Below, one piece after another: positions 29,256 through 41,133 of a stretch of 64,000 bases of DNA. The DNA is from Ryuthela nishihirai (Eukaryota > Arthropoda > Arachnida > Araneae > Heptathelidae), in NCBI GenBank assembly GCA_038380435.1, contig JAWZYU010000028.1, positions 40,607,095 through 40,671,094 of the forward strand, written 5' to 3'. Positions within the stretch are counted from its first letter, which is position 1, and each line of letters begins with the position of its first letter. The translations under genes were made by a program, and so were the position numbers. A model generated the notes under the pieces. It was not told where the DNA came from, made no database searches, and worked only from the letters and a program-made list of their open reading frames with translations.

Positions 29256-29639
29256 TACAAGAAAAAAGGCAATTCCTCCTCCCCATCTCGCCAACACAAA
29301 TATCTTAACAATGCTTTATGTGGCTTGCCAAGATTTTTTTTTCAAGGCTATTGGGGGAAAAATCTTAAGTTCCATAATCCCAACCCCCTCACCACACATA
29401 CACACACCTAAAAAAAAATCATGGATATGACCCTACTCTCTTTTTATGCGTTTCAACGAATTTTCATTTGTTGCTACTACCTCCTCCTTGATCTAGTAAA
29501 AAAATGTTTCTTCCTTACTCAAACCACACCCGAATACCGAAAATCTTTTGTGTCATTCACTCCACTCCCTCCACAGCAAAACATTCTGTCACGTCATTCC
29601 ACACATTTCTGAATATTTTGTTCCGTTGTTATCCTTCCT
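29256..29639. other. Low-copy sequence, no gene recognised
   Basis: It lies between fold-back E and the 36-bp minisatellite. Sense frames of 60-63 aa have no known motif. Confidence 0.4.
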
Positions 29640-32600
29640 AGACTCTAACCCTTTCAAATATTGCTGTGTCGTTGATATTCTTTCCATTCCTGCAAAGTTC
29701 TGTGTCGTTGATAAACTTTCCATTCCTGAAACGTTCTGTGTCGTTGATATAATTTCCATTCCTGCAAAGTTCTGTGTCGTTGATAAACTTTCCATTCCTG
29801 CAAAGTTCTCTGTCGTTCATATACTTTCCATTCCTGAAAAGTTCTGTGTCGTTCCATTTCTGAAAAGTTCTGTGTCGTTGATATACTCTCCATTCCTGAA
29901 AAGTTCTGTGTCGTTGATATACTTTCCATTCCTGAAAAGTTCTCTGAAGTTGATATACTTTCCATTCCCACAAAGTTCTGTGTCATTGATATACTTTCCA
30001 TTCCCGAAAAGTTCTTGTCATTGATATACTCTCCATTCCTGCAAAGTTCTGTGTCATTGATAAACATTCCATTCCTGAAAAGTTCTCTGTCGTTGATATA
30101 CTTTCCATTCATGAAAAGTTCTGTGTCATTGATAAACTTTCCATTCCTGAAAAGTTCTGTGTCATTGATATACTTTCCATTCCTGCAAAGTTCTGTGTCG
30201 TTGATAAACTTTCCATTCCTGAAAAGTTCTGTGTCGTGGATAAACTTTCCATTCCTGCAAAGTTCTCTGTCATTGATATACTTTCCATTCCTGAAAAGTT
30301 CTGTGTCGTTGACAAACTTTCCATTCCTGCAAAGTTCTGTATCATTGATATACTTTCCATTCCTGAAAAGTTCTATGTCGTTGATAAACTTTCCATTCCT
30401 GCAAAGTTCTGTGTCGTTGATAAACTTTCCATTCCTGCAAAGTTCTCTGTCGTTGATATATTTTTCATTCTTGAAAAGTTCTGTGTCATTGATAAACTTT
30501 CCATTCCTGCAAAGTTCTCTGTCGTTGATATACTTTCCATTCCTGCAAAGTTTTGTGTCGTTGATAAGCTTTCCATTCCTGCAAAGTTCTCTACCGTTGA
30601 TATACTTTCCATTCCTGCAAAGTTCTGTGTCGTTGATAAACTTTCCATTCCTGAAAAGTCTCTGTCGTTGATATATTTTCCATTCTTGAAAAGTTCTGTG
30701 TCGTTGATAAACTTTCCATTCCTGAAAAGTTCTGGGTCGTTGATATAATTTCCATTCCTGCAAAGTTCTGTGTCGTTGATAAACTTTCCATTCCTGCAAA
30801 GTTCTCTGTCGTTGATATACTTTCCACTCCTCAAAAGTTCTGTTTCGTTGATAAACTTTCCATACCTGCAAAGTTCTGTGTCGTTGACATACTTTCCATT
30901 CCTGAAAAGTTCTGTGTCGTTGATAAACTTTCCATTCCTGAAAAGTTCTGTGTCGTTGATAAACTTTCCATTCCTGCAAAGTTCTGTGTCGTTGATAAAC
31001 TTTCCATTCCTGCAAAGTTCTCTGTCGTTCATATACTTTCCATTCCTGAAAAGTTCTGTGTCGTTCCATTTCTGAAAAGTTCTGTGTCGTTGATATACTC
31101 TCCATTCCTGAAAAGTTCTGTGTCGTTGATATACTTTCCATTCCTGAAAAGTTCTCTGAAGTTGATATACTTTCCATTCCCACAAAGTTCTGTGTCGTTG
31201 ATATACTTTCCATTCCCGAAAAGTTCTTGTCATTGATATACTCTCCATTCCTGCAAAATTCTGTGTCGTTGATAAACATTCCATTCCTGAAAAGTTCTCT
31301 GTCGTTGATATACTTTCCATTCATGAAAAGTTCTGTGTCGTTGATAAACTTTCCATTCCTGAAAAGTTCTGTGTCATTGATATACTTTCCATTCCTGCAA
31401 AGTTCTGTGTCGTTGATAAACTTTCCATTCCTGAAAAGTTCTGTGTCATTGATATACTTTCCATTCCTGCAAAGTTCTCTGTCGTTCATATACTTTCCAT
31501 TCCTGAAAAGTTCTGTGTCGTTCCATTTCTGAAAAGTTCTGTGTCGTTGATATACTCTCCATTCCTGAAAAGTTCTGTGTCGTTGATATACTTTCCATTC
31601 CTGAAAAGTTCTCTGAAGTTGATATACTTTCCATTCCCACAAAGTTCTGTGTCGTTGATATACTTTCCATTCCCGAAAAGTTCTTGTCATTGATATACTC
31701 TCCATTCCTGCAAAATTCTGTGTCGTTGATAAACATTCCATTCCTGAAAAGTTCTCTGTCGTTGATATACTTTCCATTCATGAAAAGTTCTGTGTCGTTG
31801 ATAAACTTTCCATTCCTGAAAAGTTCTGTGTCATTGATATACTTTCCATTCCTGCAAAGTTCTGTGTCGTTGATAAACTTTCCATTCCTGAAAAGTTCTG
31901 TGTCGTTGATAAACTTTCCATTCCTGCAAAGTTCTCTGTCATTGATATACTTTCCATTCCTGAAAAGTTCTGTGTCGTTGACAAATTTTCCATTCCTGCA
32001 AAGTTCTGTATCGTTGATAAACTTTCCATTCCTGAAAAGTTCTGTGTCGTTGATAAACTTTCCATTCCTGGAAAGTTCTGTGTCGTTGATAAACTTTCCA
32101 TTCCTGAAAAGTTCTGTGTCGTTGATAAACTTTCCATTCCTGAAAAGTTCTGTGTCATTGATAAACTTTCCATTCCTGCAAAGTTTTGTGTCGTTGATAA
32201 GCTTTCCATTCCTGCAAAGTTCTCTAGCGTTGATATACTTTCCATTCCTGCAAAGTTCTGTGTCGTTGATAAACTTTCCATTCCTGAAAAGTTCTCTGTC
32301 GTTGATATATTTTCCATTCTTGAAAAGTTCTGTGTCGTTGATAAACTTTCCATTCCTGAAAAGTTCTCTGTCGTTGATATATTTTCCATTCTTGAAAAAT
32401 TCTGTGTCGTTGATAAACTTTCCATTCCTGCAAAGTTCTCTGTCGTTGATATACTTTCCATTCCTGCAAAGTTTTGTGTCGTTGATAAGCTTTCCATTCC
32501 TGCAAAGTTCTCTATCGTTGATATACTTTCCATTCCTGCAAAATTCTGTGTCGTTGATAAACTTTCCATTCCTGAAAAGTCTCTGTCGTTGATATATTTT

Positions 32601-35600
32601 CCATTCCTGAAAAGTTCTGTGTCGTTGATAAACTTTCCATTCCTGAAAAGTTCTGTGTCGTTGATAAACTTTCCATTCCTGAAAGGTTCTGGGTCGTTGA
32701 TATAATTTCCATTCCTGCAAAGTTCTGTGTCGTTGATAAACTTTCCATTCCTGCAAAGTTCTGTGTCGTTGATAAACTTTCCATCCCTGCAAAGTTCCGT
32801 GTCATTGACATACTTTCCATTCCTGAAAAGTTCTGTGTCGTTGATAAACTTTCCATTCCTGCAAAGTTCTGTGTCGTTGATAAACTTTCCATTCCTGAAA
32901 AGTTCTGTGTCGTTGATATACTCTCCATTCCTGAAAAGTTCCGTGTCGTTGATATACTTTCCATTCCTGAAAAGTTCTCTGAAGTTGATATACTTTCCAT
33001 TCCCACAAAGTTCTGTGTCGTTGATATACTTTCCATTCCCGAAAATTTCTTGTCATTGATATACTCTCCATTCCTGCAAAGTTCTGTGTCGTTGATAAAC
33101 ATTCCATTCCTGAAAAGTTCTCTGTCGTTGATAAACTTTCCACTCCTGAAAAGTTCTGTGTCATTGATAAACTTTCCATTCCTGAAAAGTTCTTGTCATT
33201 GATAAACTTTCCATTCCTGCAAAGTTCTGTGTCGTTTGTAAACTTTCCATTCCTGCAAAGTTCTCTGTCGTTGATATACTTTCCATTCCTGCAAAGTTTT
33301 GTGTCGTTGATAAGCTTTCCATTCCTGCAAAGTTCTCTGTCGTTGATATACTTTCCATTCCTGCAAAGTTCTCTGTCGTTGATATACTTTCCATTCCTGA
33401 AAAGTTCTTGTCATTGATATACTCTCTATTCCTGCAAAGTTCTGTGTCGTTGATATACTTTCCATTCCTGAAAAGTTCTCTGTCGTTGATATACTTTCCA
33501 TTCCTGAAAAGTTCTTGTCATTGATATACTCTCCATTCCTGCAAAGTTCTGTGTCGTTGATAAACATTCCATTCCTGCAAAGTTCTGTGTCGTTGATAAA
33601 CTTTCCATTCCTGCAAAGTTCTCTGTCGTTGATAAACTTTCCATTCCTGAAAAGTTCTGGGTCGTTGATATAATTTCCATTCCTGCAAAGTTCTGTGTCG
33701 TTGATAAACTTTCCATTCCTGCAAAGTTCTCTGTCGTTGATATACTCTCCATTCCTGCAAAGTTCTGTGTCATTGATAAACATTCCATTCCTGAAAAGTT
33801 CTCTGTCGTTGATAAACTTTCCATTCCTGAAAAGTTCTGTGTCATTGATAAACTTTCCATTCCTGAAAAGTTCTGTGTCATTGATAAACTTTCCATTCCT
33901 GCAAAGTTCTGTGTCGTTTGTAAACTTTCCATTCCTGCAAAGTTCTGTGTCGTTTGTAAACTTTCCATTCCTGCAAAGTTCTCTGTCGTTGATATACTTT
34001 CCATTCCTGCAAAGTTTTGTGTCGTTGATAAGCTTTCCATTCCTGCAAAGTTCTCTGTCGTTGATATACTTTCCATTCCTGCAAAGTTCTCTGTCGTTGA
34101 TATACTTTCCATTCCTGAAAAGTTCTTGTCATTGATATACTCTCCATTCCTGCAAAGTTCTGTGTCGTTGATATACTTTCCATTCCTGAAAAGTTCTGGG
34201 TCGTTGATATAATTTCCATTCCTGCAAAGTTCTGTGTCGTTGATAAACTTTCCATTCCTGCAAAGTTCTCTGTCGTTGATATACTCTCCATTCCTGCAAA
34301 GTTCTGTGTCATTGATAAACATTCCATTCCTGAAAAGTTCTCTGTCGTTGATAAACTTTCCATTCCTGAAAAGTTCTGTGTCATTGATAAACTTTCCATT
34401 CCTGCAAAGTTCTGTGTCGTTTGTAAATTTCCATTCCTGCAAAGTTCTCTGTCGTTGATATACTTTCCATTCCTGCAAAGTTCTCTGTCGTTGATATATT
34501 TTCCATTCCTGCAAAGTTCTCGTCGTTGATATACTTTCCATTCCTGAAAAGTTCTTGTCATTGATATACTCTCCATTCCTGCAAAGTTCTGTGTCGTTGA
34601 TATACTTTCCATTCCTGAAAAGTTCTCTGTCGTTGATATACTTTCCATTCCTGAAAAGTTCTTGTCATTGATATACTCTCCATTCCTGCAAAGTTCTGTG
34701 TCGTTGATAAACATTCCATTCCTGCAAAGTTCTGTGTCGTTGATAAACTTTCCATTCCTGCAAAGTTCTCTGTCGTTGATAAACTTTCCATTCCTGAAAA
34801 GTTCTGGGTCGTTGATATAATTTCCATTCCTGCAAAGTTCTGTGTCGTTGATAAACTTTCCATCCCTGCAAAGTTCTGTGTCGTTGACATACTTTCCATT
34901 CCTGAAAAGTTCTGTGTCGTTGATAAACTTTCCATTCCTGAAAAGTTCTGTGTCGTTGATAAACTTTCCATTCCTGAAAAGTTCTGTGTCGTTGATATAC
35001 TCTCCATTCCTGAAAAGTTCCGTGTCGTTGATATACTTTCCATTCCTGCAAAGTTCTCTGAAGTTGATATACTTTCCATTCCCACAAAGTTCTGTGTCGT
35101 TGATATACTTTCCATTCCCGAAAATTTCTCTGTCGTTGATAAACTTTCCATTCCTGAAAAGTTCTGTGTCATTGATAAACTTTCCATTCCTGAAAAGTTC
35201 TGTGTCATTGATAAACTTTCCATTCCTGCAAAGTTCTCTGTCGTTTGTAAACTTTCCATTCCTGCAAAGTTCTCTGTCGTTGATATACTTTCCATTCCTG
35301 CAAAGTTTTGTGTCGTTGATAAGCTTTCCATTCCTGCAAAGTTCTCTGTCGTTGATATACTTTCCATTCCTGCAAAGTTCTCTGTCGTTGATATACTTTC
35401 CATTCCTGCAAAGTTCTCTGTCGTTGATATACTTTCCATTCCTGCAAAGTTCTCTGTCGTTGATATACTTTCCATTCCTGCAAAGTTCTCTGTCCTTGAT
35501 ATACTTTCCATTCCTGCAAAGTTCTGTGTCGTTGATAAACTTTCCATTCCTGCAAAGTTCTGTGTCGTTGATAAACTTTCCATTCCTGCAAAGTTCTATG

Positions 35601-35910
35601 TCGTTGATAAACTTTCCATTCCTGCAAAGTTCTGTGTCGTTGATAAACTTTCCATTCCTGCAAAGTTCTGTGTCGTTGATAAACTTTCCATTCCTGCAAA
35701 GTTCTGTGTCGTTGATAAACTTTCCATTCCTGCAAAGTTCTGTGTCGTTGATAAACTTTCCATTCCTGCAAAGTTCTGTGTCGTTGATAAACTTTCCATT
35801 CCTGCAAAGTTCTCTGTCGTTGATAAACTTTCCATTCCTGCAAAGTTCTGTGTCGTTGATAAACTTTCCATTCCTGCAAAGTTCTGTGTCATTGAGAAAC
35901 TTTCCATATC
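29640..35910. repeat. 36-bp minisatellite, about 170 units
   Basis: The unit can be read as TTGATAAACTTTCCATTCC plus TGCAAAGTTCTGTGTCG. Main variants are TATAC/AAAC, GCAAAG/GAAAAG and GTGTC/CTGTC. The period equals twelve codons, and five of six frames lack stops in the consensus, which produces apparent proteins up to 707 aa (minus) and 363 aa (plus). In the long minus frames the peptide switches between MESLSTTQNFAG, NDTELCRNGKFI and EWKVYQRHRTLQ. These are the three frames of the same unit, so indels are not held in phase. Units are most uniform at the right end (35340-35890). The array ends against SINE-A. Confidence 0.95.
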
Positions 35911-35987
35911 TTGTACACGCTGGATGGTCTTGATGAAAGTCTTCCATCTATCTAGTAGCAGCTATCCAGTAGGTCCCCTCTCCCCGA
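35911..35987 (+). mobile_element. Old SINE-A fragment, host of the next copy
   Basis: CACGCTGGATGGTCTTGATG to CAGTAGGTCCCCTCTCCCCG. It continues at 36376 beyond a younger SINE-A. Confidence 0.8.
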
Positions 35988-36375
35988 GGGTGGGGGGAGC
36001 TCAGTCGTTATCGCTCCAGGCTCGTAATCTGCAGTTCCCAGGTTCGAGTCCCGCCTGGGTCAGCATTGAGATTTATCTCCACAAAACTCCCCGCCCTGCC
36101 TACGGTCAGTAAGGAACCCCGATGGGCTTGGAAAGGCCGCCGTTTCTCGGATGGAACGTTAAGTCGTGGCCCCGTGTGCAGGAGAGTCATCCCATAAACA
36201 CGTTAAAGAACACACTGGATGGCTTTGACGGGAGGCTACCATCTGTCTCCCAACAGCTGTTCCAGTGGGTCCCCTACCCCAACCTTCTGTGAGCCTTCGG
36301 GGTCCATGTGACCTGGCCATTTAGCCTATGGTATGCAAAAAAGTGCCGCTCAGAGGTAAAAAAAACCCAACCCAA
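35988..36375 (+). mobile_element. SINE-A, full length, inserted in an older copy
   Basis: It runs from the head GGTGGGGGGAGCTCAGTCG to the tail AAAAAAACCCAACCCA. The short repeats CTCTCCCCGA on both sides are the likely TSD. Confidence 0.9.
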
Positions 36376-36463
36376 TCTCTCTCCCCGACCTTCTCTAAGC
36401 CCCCGGGGTCCTCGTGACCTGGACATTCTGGCCCATTTTGCGCAAAGGAGGATAAAATAATCC
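36376..36463 (+). mobile_element. Old SINE-A, 3' end
   Basis: CCGACCTTCTCTAAGCCCCC through GACCTGGACATTC to AAAATAATCCAACTG. It completes the copy begun at 35911. Confidence 0.8.
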
Positions 36464-37229
36464 AACTGATACTACTCCTTCACTCCAGTAGAAAAAATTC
36501 TGGTCGTCTTTATATTTCAACATAAAATAATTCTGCTACCTCCTTATAATAGTAAACGTATCACTACCACAACACATGGCGTTAAAAACAATACGAAAAA
36601 ACGACTTGAAAAACAAAGCGAAACGACCATAGCAATAGCCAATAACAAAGGTAATAGATTTCGCTCCGAAAACAATAACAGTGGCGATGATAAAATACTG
36701 GAAGTAACAACATTACGACAGCAACAACAACAACAAGCAGAACGTAAAGGAACGACAAAGCAAATGTTATTGATGAAGCGCAGGAAGCAATTGGTCACAG
36801 TAAAGAAAATGACGATTCTTTATAACGGAAAACAACCCCTATGAAAAGGAAAACGACAAGGAACAAAGAAAACATCAACAATGACAGATGGATCCTACAG
36901 TAAAGACGACAATAACAAAAAGCTTTAATGATGACAGTAACAACAACGAGGGTGGAAAAATAATAATAGCTGTGGAGAGAAAAAGAGCAGATGGCCACGG
37001 GCGGTAAACAACGACTGCAATAATCCTAAAAGTGATTATTTCTTGAGGGGCCAAACACTCCCACCTCCTCGTCCAACCTAGAGAGAAATTAAGTATCCTT
37101 TTCTATCTTTAATGTAATCCCAAGTTCCTTAACCTACAGAAAAAAAAAGATAATAATCCTTCTCTTCATCATCAAGGAAACTTCGATAATCATCATCAAG
37201 GATCTTCATCATCATCACAAACGTAAAGA
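36464..37229. other. Low-copy A-rich sequence, no gene recognised
   Basis: About 0.77 kb, rich in ACA and AAC triplets (for example GCAACAACAACAACAAGC near 36721). Antisense frames of 84 and 67 aa are Cys/Val/Leu-rich by composition. No gene is supported. Confidence 0.4.
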
Positions 37230-38510
37230 GGGAGAAAGAAATTGAATCATCTTTATCTTTATCTTCATGACAACCCCTTCCCCGAATACGGAGAACAAGG
37301 AAGCGAATCATCTTTTTCTTCAAGGCGACCTCCTTCCCTGAATATAAAGAGCAAAGAAGCGAATCATTCTTCTCTTCAAAGTTACCTCCTTCCCTGAATA
37401 TGTAGAGCAACATAAGAACCATCATTCTCTTTAAGCCAACTCCTTTTCCCGAAAATATAGACAACAAAGAATTGAAACATCCTTCTCTTTCAAGACAACC
37501 CCCTTTTCCTAATATAGAGAGCAGAAATCAAATCCTCCTTATCTTCAAGGCAACCCACGTTCTACGAATTTAGAGAGCAAGAAGCGAATCCTCCCCTTCA
37601 AGGTAACCTCTTTCCCTGAATATAGAGTCCCCCTTCCCCGAATGTAGGGATAAAAAATAAAATCATCCTTCTTTTCTACTCCCCCGAAAATATAGAGAGT
37701 AAAGCGATTCATCTTTCTCTTCATGGCAACTCCCTTCCCCGAAAATATGAAGAGCAGAGAAGCAAATCATTCTTATTTTCAAGGCAACTCCCTTCCCCGA
37801 AAATATGAAGAGCAAAGAAGCAAATCATCCTTATTTTCAAAGCAATCCCTTCCCCGAAAATATGAAGAGCAAAGAAGCAGATCATCTTTAAATTCAAGGC
37901 AACCCCTTCCCGAAAATATGAAGAGCAAAGAAGCAAACCATCCTTATTTTCAAGGCAATCCCCTCCCCGAAAATATGAAGAGTAAAGAAGCAAATTATCC
38001 TTAATTTCAAGACAATTTCTTTCTCGAAAATATGAAGAGCAAAGAAGCAAATCATCCTTAATTCCAAGGCAATCTCTTTCTGGAAAATATGAAGAGCAAA
38101 GAAGCAAATCATCTTTAATTTCAAGGCAACCCCTTCCCCGAAAATATGAAGAGCAAAGAAGCAAATCATCTTTAATTTCAAGGCAACCCCTTCCCCGAAA
38201 ATATGAAGAGCAAAGAAGCAAATCATCTTTAATTTCAAGGCAACCCCTTCCCCGAAAATATGAAGAGCTAAGAAGCAAATCATCCTTAATTTCAAAGCAA
38301 TTCCTTTCCCGTACATAGAAAGCAAAGAATTGAAACATCTTTAATTTCAAGACAACCCCTCTTCCTCTAATACAGAGAGCAAAGAAGCAAATCATCCTTC
38401 AAGGCAAATCCGTTTTCCCAAATACAGAGAGAAAAAAAGCAAATCATCTTTCTCTCAATCAAATCTCTCTCAAATCAAAAAAAAAAAATCTCCCCCGAAA
38501 ATATTGAGAG
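37230..38510. repeat. 57-bp minisatellite with decayed flanks
   Basis: The core 37720-38330 has about ten units built on TTCAAGGCAACCCCTTCCCC, GAAAATATGAAGAGCAAAG and AAGCAAATCATC. The units at 38117-38270 are nearly identical. Outer units (37250-37700, 38330-38510) are shorter and diverged. The period equals 19 codons, giving open frames of 224 and 143 aa (minus) and 93 aa (plus), which I read as repeat artefacts. Confidence 0.9.
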
Positions 38511-39404
38511 CAAAGAGGCGAATCATCCTTTAATTAATCTTCAAAAGGAAAATTCATCGCAACCGAACAAAGAATCTTGCTTCTTTTACAAGAAATATTT
38601 CAATTTGAATTGCGATGTATACGAGCTGAGCGTTAAAGTGGTTTGTTTAATCGTTTCTCCTCCTTGCATCCCTTATGGCCAGCAGTGCCCTCGCCAACCA
38701 CATCGGCCTTTTTCTTGCCCAACCATTAATGTCCCCCACAGAAGAGAACGATTGCACCACAAATCTCTCCCCACTCGAGCCTGAACGTAAATACCACTCC
38801 ACACATCTCGCTTTGCCTTTTCTTACACCGATGCTCATACCCATCCCTCAGCACACACATATTCGCGAGAGCCGCCTCTCTCTCCTCGCCGACTGATGCG
38901 TGGAGCAGCGGAGGGATGCTCGGCCGTTTGTCTGCCGTCAGCGAGAGAACGAATGGCTATAAATATCTTCCGGTCTACGCAGATGCCAAGAGCAGCAGGT
39001 CAACTGTCTTTCGTCACTGAGATTCGGAATATTCAAGTGCACTATAAAGGTGTCAGGGGACCATATGGGAGAGAGGAGGAGGGGGAGGAGGAAGATTTTA
39101 GAGGCTGACCCGGCAGACAGAGTGATGTTGGGATGGTGACATGAAGATGCCTCTGCGGAAATGCTGATGCCGCGGATTATAACTGCCGCGTCCATAAAGT
39201 GCAAGTGGGAAGCGACTAGACTTAACGACGGATGTGTACACTATGTTGACAGAAGTTCTCTCACACACTCAACAATTTTAATTTACAGTTTTTTCTCTTT
39301 TTTTCCAATAAGTGTATAGTAATATTTTCCTACATTTCACACTAAAAAATCTTTACAGGAATTATGTAAACAATGCACTCAAGTAATTGCATTCAATCTC
39401 GACA
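38511..39404. other. GC-richer low-copy segment, possible exon or regulatory DNA
   Basis: About 0.9 kb with several CpG dinucleotides and short open frames on both strands (65-88 aa). None shows a recognised domain or clear splice sites. Together with 49723-50557 and 58940-60265 it is one of the few stretches that could hold host sequence under constraint. Confidence 0.35.
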
Positions 39405-39640
39405 CGTGGGTTGAGTTGTTTTACCTCGGAGTGGCACTTTCTTTTAAAATGAGTTACATGACCAGGTCACAAGGACCCCGAGGGTTCAGAGAAAGTAGGA
39501 ACAAAGGGACACTGTACAGCTGTTAGATTACAGATGGTATCCTTCCGTCTGCAGATTTGCCAACGTTCATCCGAAATCAACGAGTTACGACTTGCCATCC
39601 AGCGTGTTCTTTAACATCCGCAGGGTATGGTCAACGGTTT
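39405..39640 (-). mobile_element. Old SINE-A, 3' part
   Basis: It runs from the tail TTGAGTTGTTTTACCTCGGAG through CAGGTCACAAGGACCCCGAG. It decays after GTGTTCTTTAACATCCGCAG. Confidence 0.8.
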
Positions 39641-39685
39641 AATGTCCCATCCGATGAACGGCACTATCTGTCTCCTTCCGTATCG

Positions 39686-40047
39686 GCCAGGCTCGTAATC
39701 TGTAGTTCCCAGGTTCGAGTCCCAGCTGGGTCAGCGTTGAGATTTATCTCCGTAAAATTCCCCGCCCGCCCACGGTCAGTAGGGGACACCGATGGGCTTG
39801 GAAAGGCCGCCGTCCGTCGAATGGGACGTTAAGCCGTGGTCCCGTGTGCAGGAGAGCCATACCCTGTGCACGTTAAAGAACACGCTGGATGGCCTTGACG
39901 GGAGGCTACCATCTGTCTCCCAACAGCTGTTCCAGTGGGTCCCCTCCCCCAACCTTCTCTGAGCCTTCGGGGTCCATGTGACCTGGCCATTTAGCCCATG
40001 GTGTGCAAAAAAGTGCCGCTCAGAGGTAAAACAACCCAACCCAACCC
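39686..40047 (+). mobile_element. SINE-A, 5'-truncated within the head
   Basis: It starts at GGCCAGGCTCGTAATCTG (no A box) and runs to the tail CAACCCAACCCAACCC. Otherwise it is close to consensus. Confidence 0.92.
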
Positions 40048-40084
40048 TTTCGTTTCGTGGGAAGGTGTAAATATTTTTATGAAA

Positions 40085-40700
40085 CAAGACCCACTAGTTC
40101 CGCCTAAAGCACTACCAGTATAGGGAAATGCCATATTCACCACTAACTACGATCAGGGGTAAGACAGTACCATATAGGTACAGCTCATCCCCGACTACCT
40201 AATAGCGAACAGTATTATAGGAGTAAAGCTCATCCATCGGTTAAAACCTAAATTTAATCTGCGCCCCGGTTAGCCACAAACATGTATAGATTCAAGTATG
40301 TATAGAAACAATGTATAGATCCAAGTATGTATAGATCCAAGTATGTATCCAACATGTATAGAAACAATGTATAGATCCAAGTATGTATAGATCCAAGTAT
40401 GTATCCAACATGTATAGAAACAATGTATAGATCCAAGTATGTATAGATCCAAGTATGTATCCAACATGTATAGAAACAATGTATAGATCCAAGTATGTAT
40501 CCAACATGTATAGAAACAATGTATAGATCCAAGTTGCCTCGTCTCCCGTGGTGGGAACTCTTAGTCGGGCACGAAATTTGGGGCTCTGTCCGACCTAACG
40601 GACCAAGTCCGTCAGCAGGGCCCCCCAACAACTCCCCTGAGATGGAGGTCTTAGCCTGTCCAACCGGGGCCCAAACCGGTCAGCAGAGCCTTCGACCTCA
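40085..40700. mobile_element. Family C, copy 2
   Basis: It matches 8290-8740 in order: TCCGCCTA, CACTACCAGT, the block AAACCTAA-TTAATCTG, CCCCGGTTAGCCA, GATCCAAGTT, GGAACTCTTAGT, and CAACCGG with AGCCTTCGAC. It carries an internal minisatellite absent from copy 1. Confidence 0.75.
40283..40535. repeat. 56-bp minisatellite inside family C
   Basis: The units are TGTATAGATCCAAGTATG and TCCAACATGTATAGAAACAA, alternating with a 56-bp higher period. Copy 1 of family C has one TGTAGATCCAAG here, so the array expanded within copy 2. Confidence 0.9.
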
Positions 40701-40714
40701 ATGGGCACTCAAGC

Positions 40715-40745
40715 TCCCCCCCCACCACCACCACCACCACCACGA
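40715..40745. repeat. CAC trinucleotide microsatellite
   Basis: A C-run followed by about seven CCA/CAC triplets, lying at the right end of family C copy 2. Confidence 0.85.
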
Positions 40746-40751
40746 CAAGAG

Positions 40752-40900
40752 TGTAGGGTTAATGGAGATAAATCTCAACACTAATGCAGTGGGACTTGAC
40801 CAGGACTCTGCAGGTTCAGCTAATGCAGTGGGACTTGAACCAGGACTCTGCAGGTTCTGAGCCTCGGTACGCTACCGGCTGAGTCCCTTCTCCCCGTTGT
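40752..40900 (-). mobile_element. Old SINE-A head with internal duplication
   Basis: GGAGATAAATCTCAACAC, then TAATGCAGTGGGACTTGA twice about 40 bp apart, then CGCTACCGGCTGAGTCCC. It is a decayed antisense head. Confidence 0.75.
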
Positions 40901-41133
40901 AGAGAGGACAAAAGTAGAGGGAAAAAGTCCAAAGGATGGCAACAGGAAATTGGTAGGGAAAATTAACGGGAGATTAATCACTGACCTAACGATTCTTCTG
41001 TGATCTTGTATGGCAGGCAGCCATATATATATATAAAACATTTGGCAGAGCTTTGGGAGGAAACTTCCAGCTGCTGATGTCATGTTGAAGTTTTCACTTT
41101 AACTCTTTTCTGAATCTCGAGTTCCTTGTAACC

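Noticed and set aside
29654..31777. 707-residue antisense open frame (and 689 aa at 33878-35947, 363 aa plus strand at 34842-35933)
   Set aside because: They lie wholly in a 36-bp minisatellite whose unit is open in five frames. The peptide changes frame repeatedly, so no single protein is maintained.
37721..38395. 224-residue antisense open frame with 19-residue repeats
   Set aside because: It is a translation of the 57-bp minisatellite. Other frames on both strands are open as well.
38896..39108. Sense 70-residue frame in GC-rich DNA
   Set aside because: Short, with no motif, and an antisense frame of similar length overlaps. It is left as possible host sequence only.
40025..40050. Telomeric repeat (AACCC)n
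   Set aside because: AACCC repeats occur only as short tails of SINE-A copies. No long tract is present.
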